Source: Amycolatopsis balhimycina FH 1894 | GTDB lineage: Bacteria; Actinomycetota; Actinomycetes; Mycobacteriales; Pseudonocardiaceae | Direction: 5' to 3' | Assembly: GCF_000384295.1 (NCBI RefSeq) | Contig: NZ_KB913037.1 | Span: 1,779,975 to 1,843,974, forward strand | DNA: 64,000 bases | Shown here: positions 52,237 through 60,690 of the stretch, in pieces | Layout of the letters: every line of letters begins with the position of its first letter | Position numbering within the stretch: position 1 is the stretch's first letter | Made by a program: the position numbers and the translations under genes | Notes under the pieces: generated by a model | The model's input: only the letters and a program-made list of their open reading frames with translations | Databases searched by the model: none | Told to the model about the DNA's origin: nothing

Positions 52237-52366
52237 TGGGCCTAATCCCAATCACCGTATCCGCGCCAGGATAGCTGCGCGTCAGCTGGATCAGGCGCTC
52301 CGGCCCAGCCGGCGTGGCTATGAACCACGGTCGTGCCGGTGGTCGTGAGCGACCTTTCAGGTGAAC

Positions 52367-52394
52367 TTGCCGCCTTGCCTGATCGATCTAGTAT
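52367..52394 (+). promoter_or_regulatory. Possible promoter of the GAF-ANTAR gene at 52579
   Basis: TTGCCG (52367-52372) and TAGTAT (52389-52394) are 16 bases apart. Both are partial housekeeping-type matches; the long leader (about 180 bases) makes this tentative. Confidence 0.3.
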
Positions 52395-52578
52395 TCGAAG
52401 GCATGGAGACGCGTAGTCGCCGCGGCACAGGTCTGGCACAGTGAAACCAGGCAGTGAAGCCACTTGTTCGATGGAGTTCATTCGGTCAAGCTGCCGCGTG
52501 CCCGGTCTTCAACAGCGCAGTATCGGTGCCGCTCGCCGTAACCAGCGACTGCCTGATCTGAAGCAAGGGAAGAGCGAA

Positions 52579-53439
52579 GTGCCGCAAATACCGCCCAGTG
52601 AAGAAGACTGGGATGAGGACAGAGAACGCTTCACCGCCGACGCGCAGCACGCGACCGTCACCGGCGGAAAGCCGGTACGGGACCACGGGTTCCGGCTGGG
52701 ACCCCTGGCGCAGCAGTTCGCCACCCTCACCTATTCGCTCCTCGACGCCACGACCACGGGCGACGTGCTGCAACAGGTCGCCGACACGACACTGCAGGTC
52801 GTTCCCGGCGCCGACCTGGTCAGCGTCACCCTGCGGTTCCCGGATGGCGCTTTCCACACGCCCGTCCAGACCGATCCGGCCGCCGCCGACCTCGACCAGG
52901 TGCAATACGAACTGCGCGAAGGACCATGCCTGGACGCGTCCGAGCCGAGCGGCCCGGCGTTCGCGGCCAGCGCCGACCTGGCCGTCGAAGGTCGCTGGCC
53001 TCGATTCGGCGCCGCTGCCGCCGAACGGGGGTTCCATGCCGTGCTCTCCACCGCGCTGCTGCCCGACGCGCGACCACCCCGGCTGTCCGGAGCGCTCAAC
53101 ATCTACTCCCGGCAGCCCGGCGGGCTGGGCGAGGCCGACCGGGCGATCGCGCTGCTGTTGGCCACCCACGCCTCCCTGGCCCTCGCGCACGCGACGGCCG
53201 TCGGCCAAGAACAGCTGACCTCCGAGCAGCTGCACCGGGCGATCGACTCCCGCGACGTCATCGGACAAGCCAAAGGCATCCTCATGAGCCGCCGCGGCCT
53301 CAGCCCGGAAGAAGCGTTCGACCTGCTCCGGCGAACCTCGCAGGAGCTCAACGTCAAACTCGTCCGGCTGGCCGAAACGCTGGTGACCCGCCACACCGAA
53401 ATCGACCTGCCGCAGGCCGGCACTCCACCACCCGGCTGA
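52579..53439 (+). CDS. GAF-ANTAR regulator
   Basis: About 286 residues from GTG 52579 (AAGGGAAG six bases upstream); an ATG at 52471 would add 36 residues without similarity. GAF: DLVSVTLRFPDG, LDQVQYELREGPCLDA, RWPRFGAAAAERGFHAVLSTALLPD. ANTAR: LHRAIDSRDVIGQAKGILMSRRGLSPEEAFDLLRRTSQELNVKL, very close to the family consensus. It probably binds nascent RNA in response to a GAF signal. It is followed by a sigma-B-like promoter that starts the next gene run. Confidence 0.9.
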   Translation: MPQIPPSEEDWDEDRERFTADAQHATVTGGKPVRDHGFRLGPLAQQFATLTYSLLDATTTGDVLQQVADTTLQVVPGADLVSVTLRFPDGAFHTPVQTDPAAADLDQVQYELREGPCLDASEPSGPAFAASADLAVEGRWPRFGAAAAERGFHAVLSTALLPDARPPRLSGALNIYSRQPGGLGEADRAIALLLATHASLALAHATAVGQEQLTSEQLHRAIDSRDVIGQAKGILMSRRGLSPEEAFDLLRRTSQELNVKLVRLAETLVTRHTEIDLPQAGTPPPG

Positions 53440-53450
53440 CAGAGATCCTC

Positions 53451-53475
53451 GGTTGAACGCCGGTGAACCGGGTAA
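53451..53475 (+). promoter_or_regulatory. General-stress sigma-type promoter P2
   Basis: GGTT, 15 bases, GGGTAA, 49 bp upstream of ATG 53525. It shares spacing and flanking GGTTGA with the element at 57036. Confidence 0.55.
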
Positions 53476-53524
53476 TCGCGTCTGACCGGGCCAGCGGACG
53501 GAGCGCGGAGGGGGTACGCCGGAG

Positions 53525-54292
53525 ATGACCTCGAACTTTCCGCAGGCGGGTGAGCCGCCGGGCGACGCGCTGATGATCGAAGAGCTGACCGCGCAGCAGC
53601 TGGCGGCTGTCTTCGCGCGCATGTCCGGCTTGCTGCTGTCGTCCGAGAAGGTGGACACGGCTCTGAAACTGATCACCGCGCTGGCGGTCGAGATGGTGCC
53701 GGGAACGACCGGAGCGGGGATCAGCCTGATGGACCGCCACGGGCGGCGGGTGACCGCGGCGGCCACGGACGAGGTGGTCGAGCGGGCCGACCGGTTGCAG
53801 TACCAGCTGGGCCACGGCCCGTGCCTGACCGCCTGGGCGGAACGGGCGGTCGTCAGAGTCGACGATCTCGCGCAGGACGAGCGGTGGCCGGCCTGGTCAC
53901 GGCCGGCCGCCGAGCTGGGGCTGCGGTCGGCGTTGAGCGCGCCGCTGGTGGCCGGGCCCGAACCGCTCGGCGCGCTGAAGGTCTACGCCGTTCCGCCGCA
54001 TTCCTATGGCGAGCGGGAGGAACACCTCCTCACCATGTTCGCAGCCCAAGCGGCCATGCTGATCAGCAACACGCGGACCGCGCAGGACGCCGAGCGCGCC
54101 AGCTCCCAGGTCGCCGAGGCGCTGCGCGGCCGCGAGGTGGTCAAGCTGGCCAAGGGCATCATCATGGCTCGTGAACGCGTCGACGAACGGGCAGCGTTGC
54201 TGACGCTGGCGCAGCTGGCCGAACGAGAGCGCACCACCCTCCGCCACACCGCCGAGCGGCTGGCCCAGTCCACCGTGCGGCGGCTGCGATGA
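53525..54292 (+). CDS. GAF-ANTAR regulator
   Basis: 255 residues. GAF: GAGISLMDRHGRRVTAAATDEVVERADRLQYQLGHGPCLTAW and DERWPAWSRPAAELGLRSALSAPLV. ANTAR: EALRGREVVKLAKGIIMARERVDERAALLTLAQLAERE, a short version. GTACGCCGGAG lies ahead of ATG 53525 (GGAG four bases upstream). The SpoIIE phosphatase starts three bases after its stop, so the two are cotranslated and may act on one signal. Confidence 0.9.
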   Translation: MTSNFPQAGEPPGDALMIEELTAQQLAAVFARMSGLLLSSEKVDTALKLITALAVEMVPGTTGAGISLMDRHGRRVTAAATDEVVERADRLQYQLGHGPCLTAWAERAVVRVDDLAQDERWPAWSRPAAELGLRSALSAPLVAGPEPLGALKVYAVPPHSYGEREEHLLTMFAAQAAMLISNTRTAQDAERASSQVAEALRGREVVKLAKGIIMARERVDERAALLTLAQLAERERTTLRHTAERLAQSTVRRLR

Positions 54293-54295
54293 CCG

Positions 54296-55786
54296 GTGAA
54301 CACCGTGAAGAATGATCATTCCCAGGACCGCGCGGTCGAGCAGCAGCGCACTCTGGCGCTGGCGTTCAAGCGTGCCGAGCTGTCCGTCGAGGACCTGTGG
54401 CTGCGCTACTTCGGAGTCGGCGGTGAATCCGGGTTCATCGACATCGACGCGTACCTGCACGGACTGGCCGACCTGCCGCCGCTGGAACGCGACACCCTGG
54501 CCCTGGCCGTCAACGAACGGCTGGACGAGCTGACTTGGGCACACCGGGCCGGGTTCAGCCGGCAGATCCGCGACAGCGTCCCGAGAAGCGCGCCGTTCGC
54601 CGCCCTGGTGCGGCTGTTGGAAGATACCGAGCTGGCCCCACCGGACCGGCTGCCGGCGGCCGTGGCCGCCGCCGCCACCGCGCTCGGCGTGCGGATCGGC
54701 GTCTACCTCGTCGACTACGGCCAACGGTGCCTCCACCTCGTCCCGGAAGCTCCGCCCGGTCTGCCGGCGTCGCGACGGGCCACGCTGGAGGTCGACACCA
54801 CACTTGCGGGACGGGCGTTCCGCCAGATCCAGATCCTCCCGTCGGAGGCACCTGGCCGGCCTCGCTTGTGGGTGCCGCTGCTGGACGGGGCGGAACGTCT
54901 CGGCGTCCTCGACGTCGAGGTGGCCGAGGTGGACGACCTCTACGACCCGGGGCTGCGGGTTCAGTGCCGGTGGCTGTCCATGCTGCTCGGGCACATGGTG
55001 ACCCTGCTGTCGCAGTACGGGGACGAGCTGGACCGCGTCCGGCTGCGAACCCGCCGGACGGTCGCCGCCGAACTGGTGTGGTCGTTGTTGCCACCGTTGA
55101 CCGCCGGGGTGGACAGCTTCGTCGTGACGGGTGTCGTCGAACCGCGGGACAGCGTCAGCGGCGACGCCTTCGACTACGCGCTGTCCGAGACCACCGCGAG
55201 CCTGATGGTGCTGGACGCGATCGGTCACGACCTGCGCAGCGGCCTGATCGCCGCCGCAGCATTGTCCGCTTATCGCAGTGCACGCCACGCCGGCCACGGC
55301 CTGTCCGAACAAGCCCGGATGATCGGCGAAACGATCAGCGGCCACTTCGGCGACGCCACGTTCGCGACCGCCGTGCTCGTCGAACTCGACCTCACCACGG
55401 GGCGCTTGCGCTACATCAACGCCGGCCACCCCCGTCCGTTGGTCATGCGCGCCGGGAAGATCGTCAAGCCCCTCACCGCCGGCCGATGCCTTCCGCTCGG
55501 CCTCGGTCTGGGCGACCTGCAAGTCGGCGAGGAGACCCTCGAACCGGAGGACTGGCTGGTGCTCTACACCGACGGCATCACCGAAGCCCGCGACCACACC
55601 GGCGAATTCTTCGGCGAACCGCGGCTCCTGGACTTCCTGCGGCGTGAAGCCGCCTCGGGCAACCCGCCACCCGAAACCGCCCGACGGCTCACGAAAGCCG
55701 TCCTCCACCACCAGAACGGCACGCTGCAGGACGACGCCACCGTCCTGCTCGCCCGCTGGACACGCCCCTCCGACGTCACCCCCTGA
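54296..55786 (+). CDS. PP2C/SpoIIE-type serine phosphatase
   Basis: About 496 residues from GTG 54296; GTG 54305 is an alternative. The N-terminal 100 residues are helical and resemble phospho-sensing regulator domains. A GAF-like segment (VRIGVYLVDYGQRCLHLV) follows. The SpoIIE catalytic domain begins near residue 250: VVEPRDSVSGDAFDYAL (metal Asp), LMVLDAIGHDLRSGLIAA, LRYINAGHPRPLVM, LVLYTDGITEARD and DDATVLLARW. It should dephosphorylate STAS antagonists such as those encoded nearby and so release sigma factor from its RsbW-like partner. Confidence 0.9.
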   Translation: MNTVKNDHSQDRAVEQQRTLALAFKRAELSVEDLWLRYFGVGGESGFIDIDAYLHGLADLPPLERDTLALAVNERLDELTWAHRAGFSRQIRDSVPRSAPFAALVRLLEDTELAPPDRLPAAVAAAATALGVRIGVYLVDYGQRCLHLVPEAPPGLPASRRATLEVDTTLAGRAFRQIQILPSEAPGRPRLWVPLLDGAERLGVLDVEVAEVDDLYDPGLRVQCRWLSMLLGHMVTLLSQYGDELDRVRLRTRRTVAAELVWSLLPPLTAGVDSFVVTGVVEPRDSVSGDAFDYALSETTASLMVLDAIGHDLRSGLIAAAALSAYRSARHAGHGLSEQARMIGETISGHFGDATFATAVLVELDLTTGRLRYINAGHPRPLVMRAGKIVKPLTAGRCLPLGLGLGDLQVGEETLEPEDWLVLYTDGITEARDHTGEFFGEPRLLDFLRREAASGNPPPETARRLTKAVLHHQNGTLQDDATVLLARWTRPSDVTP

Positions 55787-55849
55787 CCGGCGGACCTCGA
55801 CTCCGATTCCGAGCCTCGCGCGTGATCGCCGACTCACCCACAGTCACCG

Positions 55850-55875
55850 GATTGCGAACGGGCCGCGCAGGGTAT
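55850..55875 (+). promoter_or_regulatory. General-stress sigma-type promoter P3
   Basis: GATT, 16 bases, GGGTAT, ending 31 bp before ATG 55906. It fits GNNTN16GGGTAT. Confidence 0.5.
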
Positions 55876-55905
55876 TCCGGCTCCGAAATGGACGGGAGGT
55901 GGGAC

Positions 55906-56994
55906 ATGAGTGCCGGAGCCGACGTCGTGGCGGTGGACGCCGAGCAGGCCCTCATCCTGCGGGTGAGCGGGACGCTCGAAGCTGAAACGGCACAAGCGAC
56001 ACTGACCAAACTGCTCGACGCGACCGTCACCCTCCCACCCCCGCACCTCGTGGTGCTCGACCTGCGCGACGTCGACCACCTCTCCGCCGCCGGAGTCCGG
56101 GCGCTCGGCGAATTCGCGGTGCGCCGCGCACAGGACGGCGTCCACGCGGCGGTCCTGCTCGACCCGGACGCGCTCAACGCCCGGATCCTGCACAGCAGCC
56201 TGCCCGCCGGCACCCTGCCGGTGCACGCCAGCGTGGAGGAGGCGCTCGCCGACGCCCCGGCGCCGGGCGGTGAACGGCACCTCGGTGACCAGCTGGCGGA
56301 GCTCACCCGGATCCTGCTCGACGCCACCAGCGTCAGCCGGGCCCTGCAGCACGTGGTCGCCGCGACGACGGTCGTCGTCCCGCACGCCCGGCTGGTCAGC
56401 ATCACCCTGCGCGACCCCGGCGGCCGCTACTTCACCCCGGTCGAAGTCCCCGACATCGCCGCCGACCTCGACGACGTCCAGTACCGCACCGGATCGGGGC
56501 CCTGCCTGGACGCCGCCCACCCCGACGGCCCCGCCTACTCCCTCGACCAGGACCTCGCCCAGACCTCCGCCTGGCCCCAATTCGCCGCCGTCGCCACCGC
56601 CCACGGCCTCGGCGCCGTCCTCTCCACCGCCCTGTTGCCAGCCCGGCGCGCCGGGCTCAGCGGCGCCCTCAACGTCTACGCCCACCGCGGCGGCATCACC
56701 GAAACCGACCGCCATCGCGCCCTGCTCCTGGCCACCCACGCCTCACTGGCCCTCCAGCACGTCCGCGGCGCCGAGATCGCCGATCTCGAACGCACCCACC
56801 TCCGCCGCGCGATCGCCTCCCGCGACGTGATCGGGCAAGCCAAAGGGATCCTGATGGCGCGTCAGGGCATCGACGCCGACGCCGCCTTCCGCCTGCTGCG
56901 CCGCACCTCCCAGGACCTCAACGTCAAACTGGCCGACATCGCGGCCACCCTCGTCCGCAACCACACCGCGCTGACAACCGCCGAAGGCGAGTGA
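55906..56994 (+). CDS. STAS-GAF-ANTAR fusion regulator
   Basis: About 362 residues from ATG 55906, with GGGAGGTGGG upstream. The STAS domain (residues 5-115; LILRVSGTLEAETAQ, LVVLDLRDVDHLSAAGVRAL) is followed by GAF (DVQYRTGSGPCLDA, AWPQFAAVATAHGLGAVLSTALLP) and ANTAR (LRRAIASRDVIGQAKGILMARQGIDADAAFRLLRRTSQDLNVKL). The Ser in HLSAAG is the phospho-acceptor candidate. This would couple partner switching and RNA-level control in one protein. It is closely related to the GAF-ANTAR gene at 52579. Confidence 0.9.
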   Translation: MSAGADVVAVDAEQALILRVSGTLEAETAQATLTKLLDATVTLPPPHLVVLDLRDVDHLSAAGVRALGEFAVRRAQDGVHAAVLLDPDALNARILHSSLPAGTLPVHASVEEALADAPAPGGERHLGDQLAELTRILLDATSVSRALQHVVAATTVVVPHARLVSITLRDPGGRYFTPVEVPDIAADLDDVQYRTGSGPCLDAAHPDGPAYSLDQDLAQTSAWPQFAAVATAHGLGAVLSTALLPARRAGLSGALNVYAHRGGITETDRHRALLLATHASLALQHVRGAEIADLERTHLRRAIASRDVIGQAKGILMARQGIDADAAFRLLRRTSQDLNVKLADIAATLVRNHTALTTAEGE

Positions 56995-57013
56995 CGCCGC
57001 CGATCCGACGTCC

Positions 57014-57034
57014 CGGTTCCCGGTTCCCGGTTCC
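57014..57034. repeat. Three tandem copies of CGGTTCC
   Basis: The 7-mer CGGTTCC is repeated three times without gaps, and a fourth partial copy forms the GGTT -35 of promoter P4. Copy-number change here would move or duplicate GGTT elements. Confidence 0.8.
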
Positions 57035-57035
57035 C

Positions 57036-57060
57036 GGTTGAGCGTCGGCGCCCCGGGTAT
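57036..57060 (+). promoter_or_regulatory. General-stress sigma-type promoter P4
   Basis: GGTT, 15 bases, GGGTAT. It matches P2 in spacing. It reads into a stretch with no recognisable plus-strand gene and then antisense into the STAS gene at 57385-57753. Confidence 0.55.
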
Positions 57061-57384
57061 CTCGGCCCGACCGACAACCGAGATCCCGCACCCACGCCGG
57101 GCGTGTCCGTCCGGCAGTTCACCGACGACCTGCTCCACGCCGCCACGGCGGGCGCCTACGACGACGTGGCCGAGGCGCTGGGCGTTCTCCTCACGGGAAA
57201 GCGCAGGTGCGGCGCGGGATTTCCTGTGCAATTCCAACACCGGCGCGCTCTCGGCACGGACGGCGCTTTGACCCGGTTGCCAGCTACCGCGTTCGCCGGC
57301 CGGCCGCTGACGGCCACGGCGCGGATGTCGTGTCCCGTCATCTGCGCGAACTCCACGACTGACACCCAGCGCGGCCGGCGGCGC
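57061..57384 (+). other. Stretch downstream of P4 without a recognised gene
   Basis: About 320 bp. A plus frame from GTG 57103 begins VSVRQFTDDLLHAATAGAYDDVAEALGVLLTGK, which looks protein-like, then turns into low-quality sequence. It has no ribosome binding site. It may be a broken gene or the 5' part of a non-coding antisense transcript. I recognise no family. Confidence 0.4.
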
Positions 57385-57753
57385 TCAGTCCCGGTGCAGC
57401 GCCGGCTCGAGATCGTCGAAGACGGTCACCCGCTGGTCGAGCCCGGCGACGACGAGAACCCGGTGCGCACTGCTCCTGGGCGCGACGACCAGGCGAACCG
57501 TGACTCCACGCTCGGCACAGGCGATCACCCAGCAGGCCAGGGCCCGCGCGCCGGCAGCTCCCAGCAGCTCGAGCGCGGACAGATCCAGCACCGCCAAGGA
57601 CAGCGGCGAAAATGCCTCCGTCGCGGCCAGCATCAGGTACTCCACCCGGTCCCGGGCGGAAGGGTCGACGACGCCGGCCAGCCGCAGGATCAGCGCGTCG
57701 CCGGCCGACGTCGGCACGACTTCGATCAGTACACCGCCGCCGTCTTCAGCCAT
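57385..57753 (-). CDS. STAS-domain protein
   Basis: About 122 residues from ATG 57753, with GGGGAG five bases upstream. STAS pattern: LILRLAGVVDPSARDRVEYLML, LAVLDLSALELLGAAGARALACWV. At the usual phospho-Ser position the sequence is LLGAAG, so Gly replaces Ser or Thr and phosphorylation control may be lost. Such a protein could bind an anti-sigma kinase constitutively. It is followed on the same strand by nothing; the STAS-HATPase gene is upstream. Confidence 0.8.
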   Translation of the reverse strand: MAEDGGGVLIEVVPTSAGDALILRLAGVVDPSARDRVEYLMLAATEAFSPLSLAVLDLSALELLGAAGARALACWVIACAERGVTVRLVVAPRSSAHRVLVVAGLDQRVTVFDDLEPALHRD

Positions 57754-57821
57754 GCGAACTCCCCACGCCCGGCGGGAGGCAATTCCGCGGCGGGGTTGCG
57801 GTGCCGGCCGGCACCGCGCGG

Positions 57822-58565
57822 TCATGATGGCGTGCGCTCAGACTTCAACACCGCCCACACGATCTTTCCCCCGGACCAGCGGCGGCTGCTCCCCCACGTC
57901 CGCGCGGCGTCGGCCACGATCCGCAGCCCCAATCCCGGGTCCCGGACGTCGGCCCGCTCCAGCAGCACCGCGGGCCGGTCGCTGCCATCGGCCACGGACA
58001 CCGACAACAACTGCCGGCGCAGGTCCAGCCGGACATCGGGTTCGGACGCGGTGTGCTCGAGGACGTTGCGGACCAGCTCGCCGGCCACCAGCATGCTGTC
58101 GTCGATGAATTCCGGAACCTGCCACTGCAGGGCGTGGTCCCGCACGAACGTCCGTGCCAGCGTCGTCGCGTCGTCGATGCGCGGCAGTACCCTGCGCGCG
58201 GTGCGCCGGATCGGAGTGGCCTGAGCGGTCTCCGCCGCGGCGACGCTCGGGTGAACCGGGACGAACCGCTCGATCCCGTGGCGGTGAAAGGCGACGAGGT
58301 GCTGCGGCTGCCGGGTGACCACGGCGAACGGGATGCCCGGCCACTCCGCGATCCGCTTCGCGACGAACGGGAACACCGTCGAGGGCGACAGCTCACCGAT
58401 CGCCAAGTCCTCGAGGTCGGCGACCAGCCGCGGCGGGCCGTCCGCCGCGACCTTGAGCAACCCGTCGCGGAGAAAGCCGTAGCCGGCCAGATCGAGGGCA
58501 CCGGACACCGTCACCAAGGCGCTCTCCGGCCGCTTGCTCACCTCGAGCGCGACCCCGATCTCCAT
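57822..58565 (-). CDS. STAS-like / HATPase fusion regulator
   Basis: About 247 residues from ATG 58565, with GGAGG four bases upstream. Residues 5-110 are STAS-like (ALVTVSGALDLAGYGFLRDGLLKVA, LVADLEDLAIGELSPSTVFPFV). Residues 130-247 are an RsbW-type ATPase: DDSMLVAGELVRNVLEH (N box), DPGLGLRIVADAARTWG (G1-like), WSGGKIVWAVL at the end. The fusion joins antagonist and kinase halves. It is a close paralogue of the gene at 60687-61436, and decayed pieces of further copies are nearby. Confidence 0.85.
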   Translation of the reverse strand: MEIGVALEVSKRPESALVTVSGALDLAGYGFLRDGLLKVAADGPPRLVADLEDLAIGELSPSTVFPFVAKRIAEWPGIPFAVVTRQPQHLVAFHRHGIERFVPVHPSVAAAETAQATPIRRTARRVLPRIDDATTLARTFVRDHALQWQVPEFIDDSMLVAGELVRNVLEHTASEPDVRLDLRRQLLSVSVADGSDRPAVLLERADVRDPGLGLRIVADAARTWGSSRRWSGGKIVWAVLKSERTPS

Positions 58566-58779
58566 TCCGCCTCCGTCTCGCCGCGGGCCCGCCCGACGGG
58601 ACGAAAAGGGGCGGATGTCCGCGCTGGCCGGCACCAACGGGCCCCCTACTGAACCGACGCTAGTCCACCGGATCACCTCCGGCCAAGGCCGGAGGTTTCA
58701 AAGCTCACCGGCCGAGACCCATGGTGCTGTCCGGGGACACCACCGCCGCGCGCCGTCGTGGTTCATCCGGCCCCGCTGC

Positions 58780-58803
58780 ACTTTCCCACTTTCCCACTTT
58801 CCC
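58780..58803. repeat. Three tandem copies of ACTTTCCC
   Basis: Exact 8-bp unit three times, in a decayed region; a sign of replication slippage. Confidence 0.85.
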
Positions 58804-58854
58804 GCGGTGGCCGGGGCGCGGTTCAGGCGCCGGCTGCGGTGCCGGTGACCCGAT

Positions 58855-59066
58855 TCGGACGGGATCTGCAGGTCACCGATGTCCGCGATGACCGCGCGAG
58901 GGACGCCCACAGCCAGCTTCACCAGCCGGTCGCGCAGCTCCCGGTACGTCAGCGCGTCGAGGACTCCATCCGGGTGGACGACCACACAGCCGTCGCGGTC
59001 CTCGTACGCCATGTCGACGCGGCTTTCGTCCACCAGGTGGAGCCTCTCCGCGGGCAACACCCGCAT
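58855..59066 (-). pseudogene. Truncated STAS-domain N-terminus
   Basis: From ATG 59066 (or 59012) the frame gives MAYEDRDGCVVVHPDGVL, LTYRELRDRLVKLA and AVIADIGDLQIP, which aligns with TLATYPRLRDGVLKFA and CLIADIRGLDV of the intact gene at 60687. After about 70 codons the similarity ends and the frame runs into repeats. The ATPase half is missing. Confidence 0.65.
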
Positions 59067-59211
59067 CAGCGTGCAGCCAAGACGTGCTACCCACCGTGCC
59101 GCCCGGTAAACGCGTCCGGCAGCGACGATCGGGTCGCGGCGCGATGCGCGCGCCACCGCGTGGCAAGTCCGGCGTGCGCTGCCGGCGTGCGCGGTGCGGG
59201 CGTCCGCCGCC

Positions 59212-59271
59212 GGCAGATTCGGCCAGCTCGGCGGCCTGCGCATGGGCGAGCACGAGGGAGGCGTGGGTGCC
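59212..59271 (-). pseudogene. GAF-ANTAR remnant
   Basis: Minus-strand codons give GTHASLVLAHAQAAELAES, which matches the GAF-ANTAR linker of intact paralogues (LATHASLALAHATAV at 52579; LATHASLALQHVRG at 55906). Flanking codons lose the reading frame. Confidence 0.5.
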
Positions 59272-59685
59272 GGCAGCAGCGCGGTCCGATCCGGCGGATC
59301 CTGGAACCGGCTGTGGGATCGGCCGGGTGAGCGCTCGCAACGACGGCGGTCCGGCCGCGGCGGGCGGCCCGGCAGGCCGCCGACCGTGCCGCGAGCGCGC
59401 GACGACGACAGCTACTGGCTGCCACTCCCGCGGCTGCCGCGGGATCCGTTGATGACTCCGGGACCCCGGGCCCGGACGCGGCTGATCACGGCGAGGCGGC
59501 GCTTGCGGACGCCCGGCGACGCGCGGATGTCGCGCGTATCCGGCTTCGAGCGGGATTGCTGCGGGCGGCGGCGGCCCATGACCGCGCGGCCCGGCAGCAC
59601 GACCTGGCGGCCGACACAACTCGCCACGGCGTTACCGGAACCGGAAGGACAAGACTACCGTGGAAAAGGCACCAGGAGGTGAGCC

Positions 59686-60690
59686 GTGGCCGTCCAGCGT
59701 GACGTGGTGGTGATCGGCGCCTCAGCGGGCGGGGTGGAAGCCCTGGGCAGGGTCGTCCGGCAGCTGCCCGCCGACTTTCCCGCCGCCGTTCTCGTGGTGC
59801 TGCACCTGGCCCCGGGCGCGCCCACCGCCCTGCCGGAGATTCTCGGCCGGGCAGGCCGCCTGCGCGCGGTGGCGGCCGCGGACGGCGCGCCGCTGGCCCC
59901 TGGCACCATCTACGTGGCGCCACCCGACCGCCACCTGCTGCTCGATGACGGCACAGTGACCTTGACGCGCGGCCCGACCGAGAACGGACACCGCCCGGCG
60001 GTCAACGCCACCTTCCGTTCGGCCGCGCTCGCGGCCGGCCCGCGGGTGGTCGGCGTGGTGCTTTCGGGGACCCTGCACGACGGGGCCGGCGGCCTGTGCA
60101 CGGTCGTCGAACGCGGTGGCCTCGCCGTCGTCCAGGACCCGGCGGACGCGCTCTATCCGGGCATGCCGGAAAGCGCGCTGGCCCGCGTCCGGACCGAGCA
60201 CGTGTACCCGGCCGAGATGCTCGGCAAGGTCCTCGACCAGCTCGTGCGGCAGCGGGTGGAACCGGTCGCGGTACCACCGCCCTCGCCGGCCTTGCTCCTC
60301 GATGACCGGATCGCGCGGGACGGAGTCGGGCGGAGCCCGCTGTCGGAGCACGCGCCCGCTTCGGGATACACCTGCCCGGACTGCCACGGAGCGCTTCTCG
60401 AAAACGGCGACGAGCCGGGGCACTACCGCTGCCGTATCGGCCACGCCTGGACGGCCGAAGCCCTGCTCGCGGCGCGCGGCGCCGAGTTCGAACGAGCCCT
60501 GTGGACGGCAGTGCGCTCGCTCGAGGAAAGGGGCGAGATCGCCGAGCGGATGAAGCTGGACGCCGAAGCCCGCGGGCACGCCCACATCGTCCGCCGCTAC
60601 ACCGGCACCGCGCGGGAATGCTCAGCCGCCGCTGGGACTCTTCGCCGGTTCCTGCAGTCGCTCCGTCCCGATACGGGAGCGGAGCGATGA
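59686..60690 (+). CDS. CheB-like methylesterase with C-terminal zinc-ribbon
   Basis: 334 residues from GTG 59686; AGGAGGTGAG precedes it. The CheB catalytic domain fills residues 1-190: VVVIGASAGGVEAL with nucleophile Ser, VLHLAPGAPTALPEILGRA, and VLSGTLHDGAGGL, where CheB has VLTGMGxDG. No receiver domain is present. Residues 225-262 hold YTCPDCHGALLE and HYRCRIGHAW, a Cys/His metal-binding motif. Such orphan CheB proteins occur with CheR-PAS proteins in stress signalling without chemotaxis. It overlaps the STAS-HATPase start by four bases. Confidence 0.88.
   Translation: MAVQRDVVVIGASAGGVEALGRVVRQLPADFPAAVLVVLHLAPGAPTALPEILGRAGRLRAVAAADGAPLAPGTIYVAPPDRHLLLDDGTVTLTRGPTENGHRPAVNATFRSAALAAGPRVVGVVLSGTLHDGAGGLCTVVERGGLAVVQDPADALYPGMPESALARVRTEHVYPAEMLGKVLDQLVRQRVEPVAVPPPSPALLLDDRIARDGVGRSPLSEHAPASGYTCPDCHGALLENGDEPGHYRCRIGHAWTAEALLAARGAEFERALWTAVRSLEERGEIAERMKLDAEARGHAHIVRRYTGTARECSAAAGTLRRFLQSLRPDTGAER

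Larger units (their letters stand above)
58566..59685. other. Decayed region with remnants of signalling genes
   Basis: 1.1 kb without an intact gene. It contains the N-terminal part of a STAS-HATPase paralogue (58855-59066 minus), a GAF-ANTAR piece (59212-59271 minus), a triple 8-bp repeat (58780-58803) and an Ala/Arg-rich plus frame (about 59333-59707: RAARQAADRAASARRRQLLAA, later AHDRAARQHDLAAD) with no start that resembles helices of ANTAR proteins. Confidence 0.55.

Noticed and set aside
59333..59707. Ala/Arg-rich plus frame as an intact small gene
   Set aside because: No start codon near its 5' end and it overlaps the CheB-like start; treated as a remnant.
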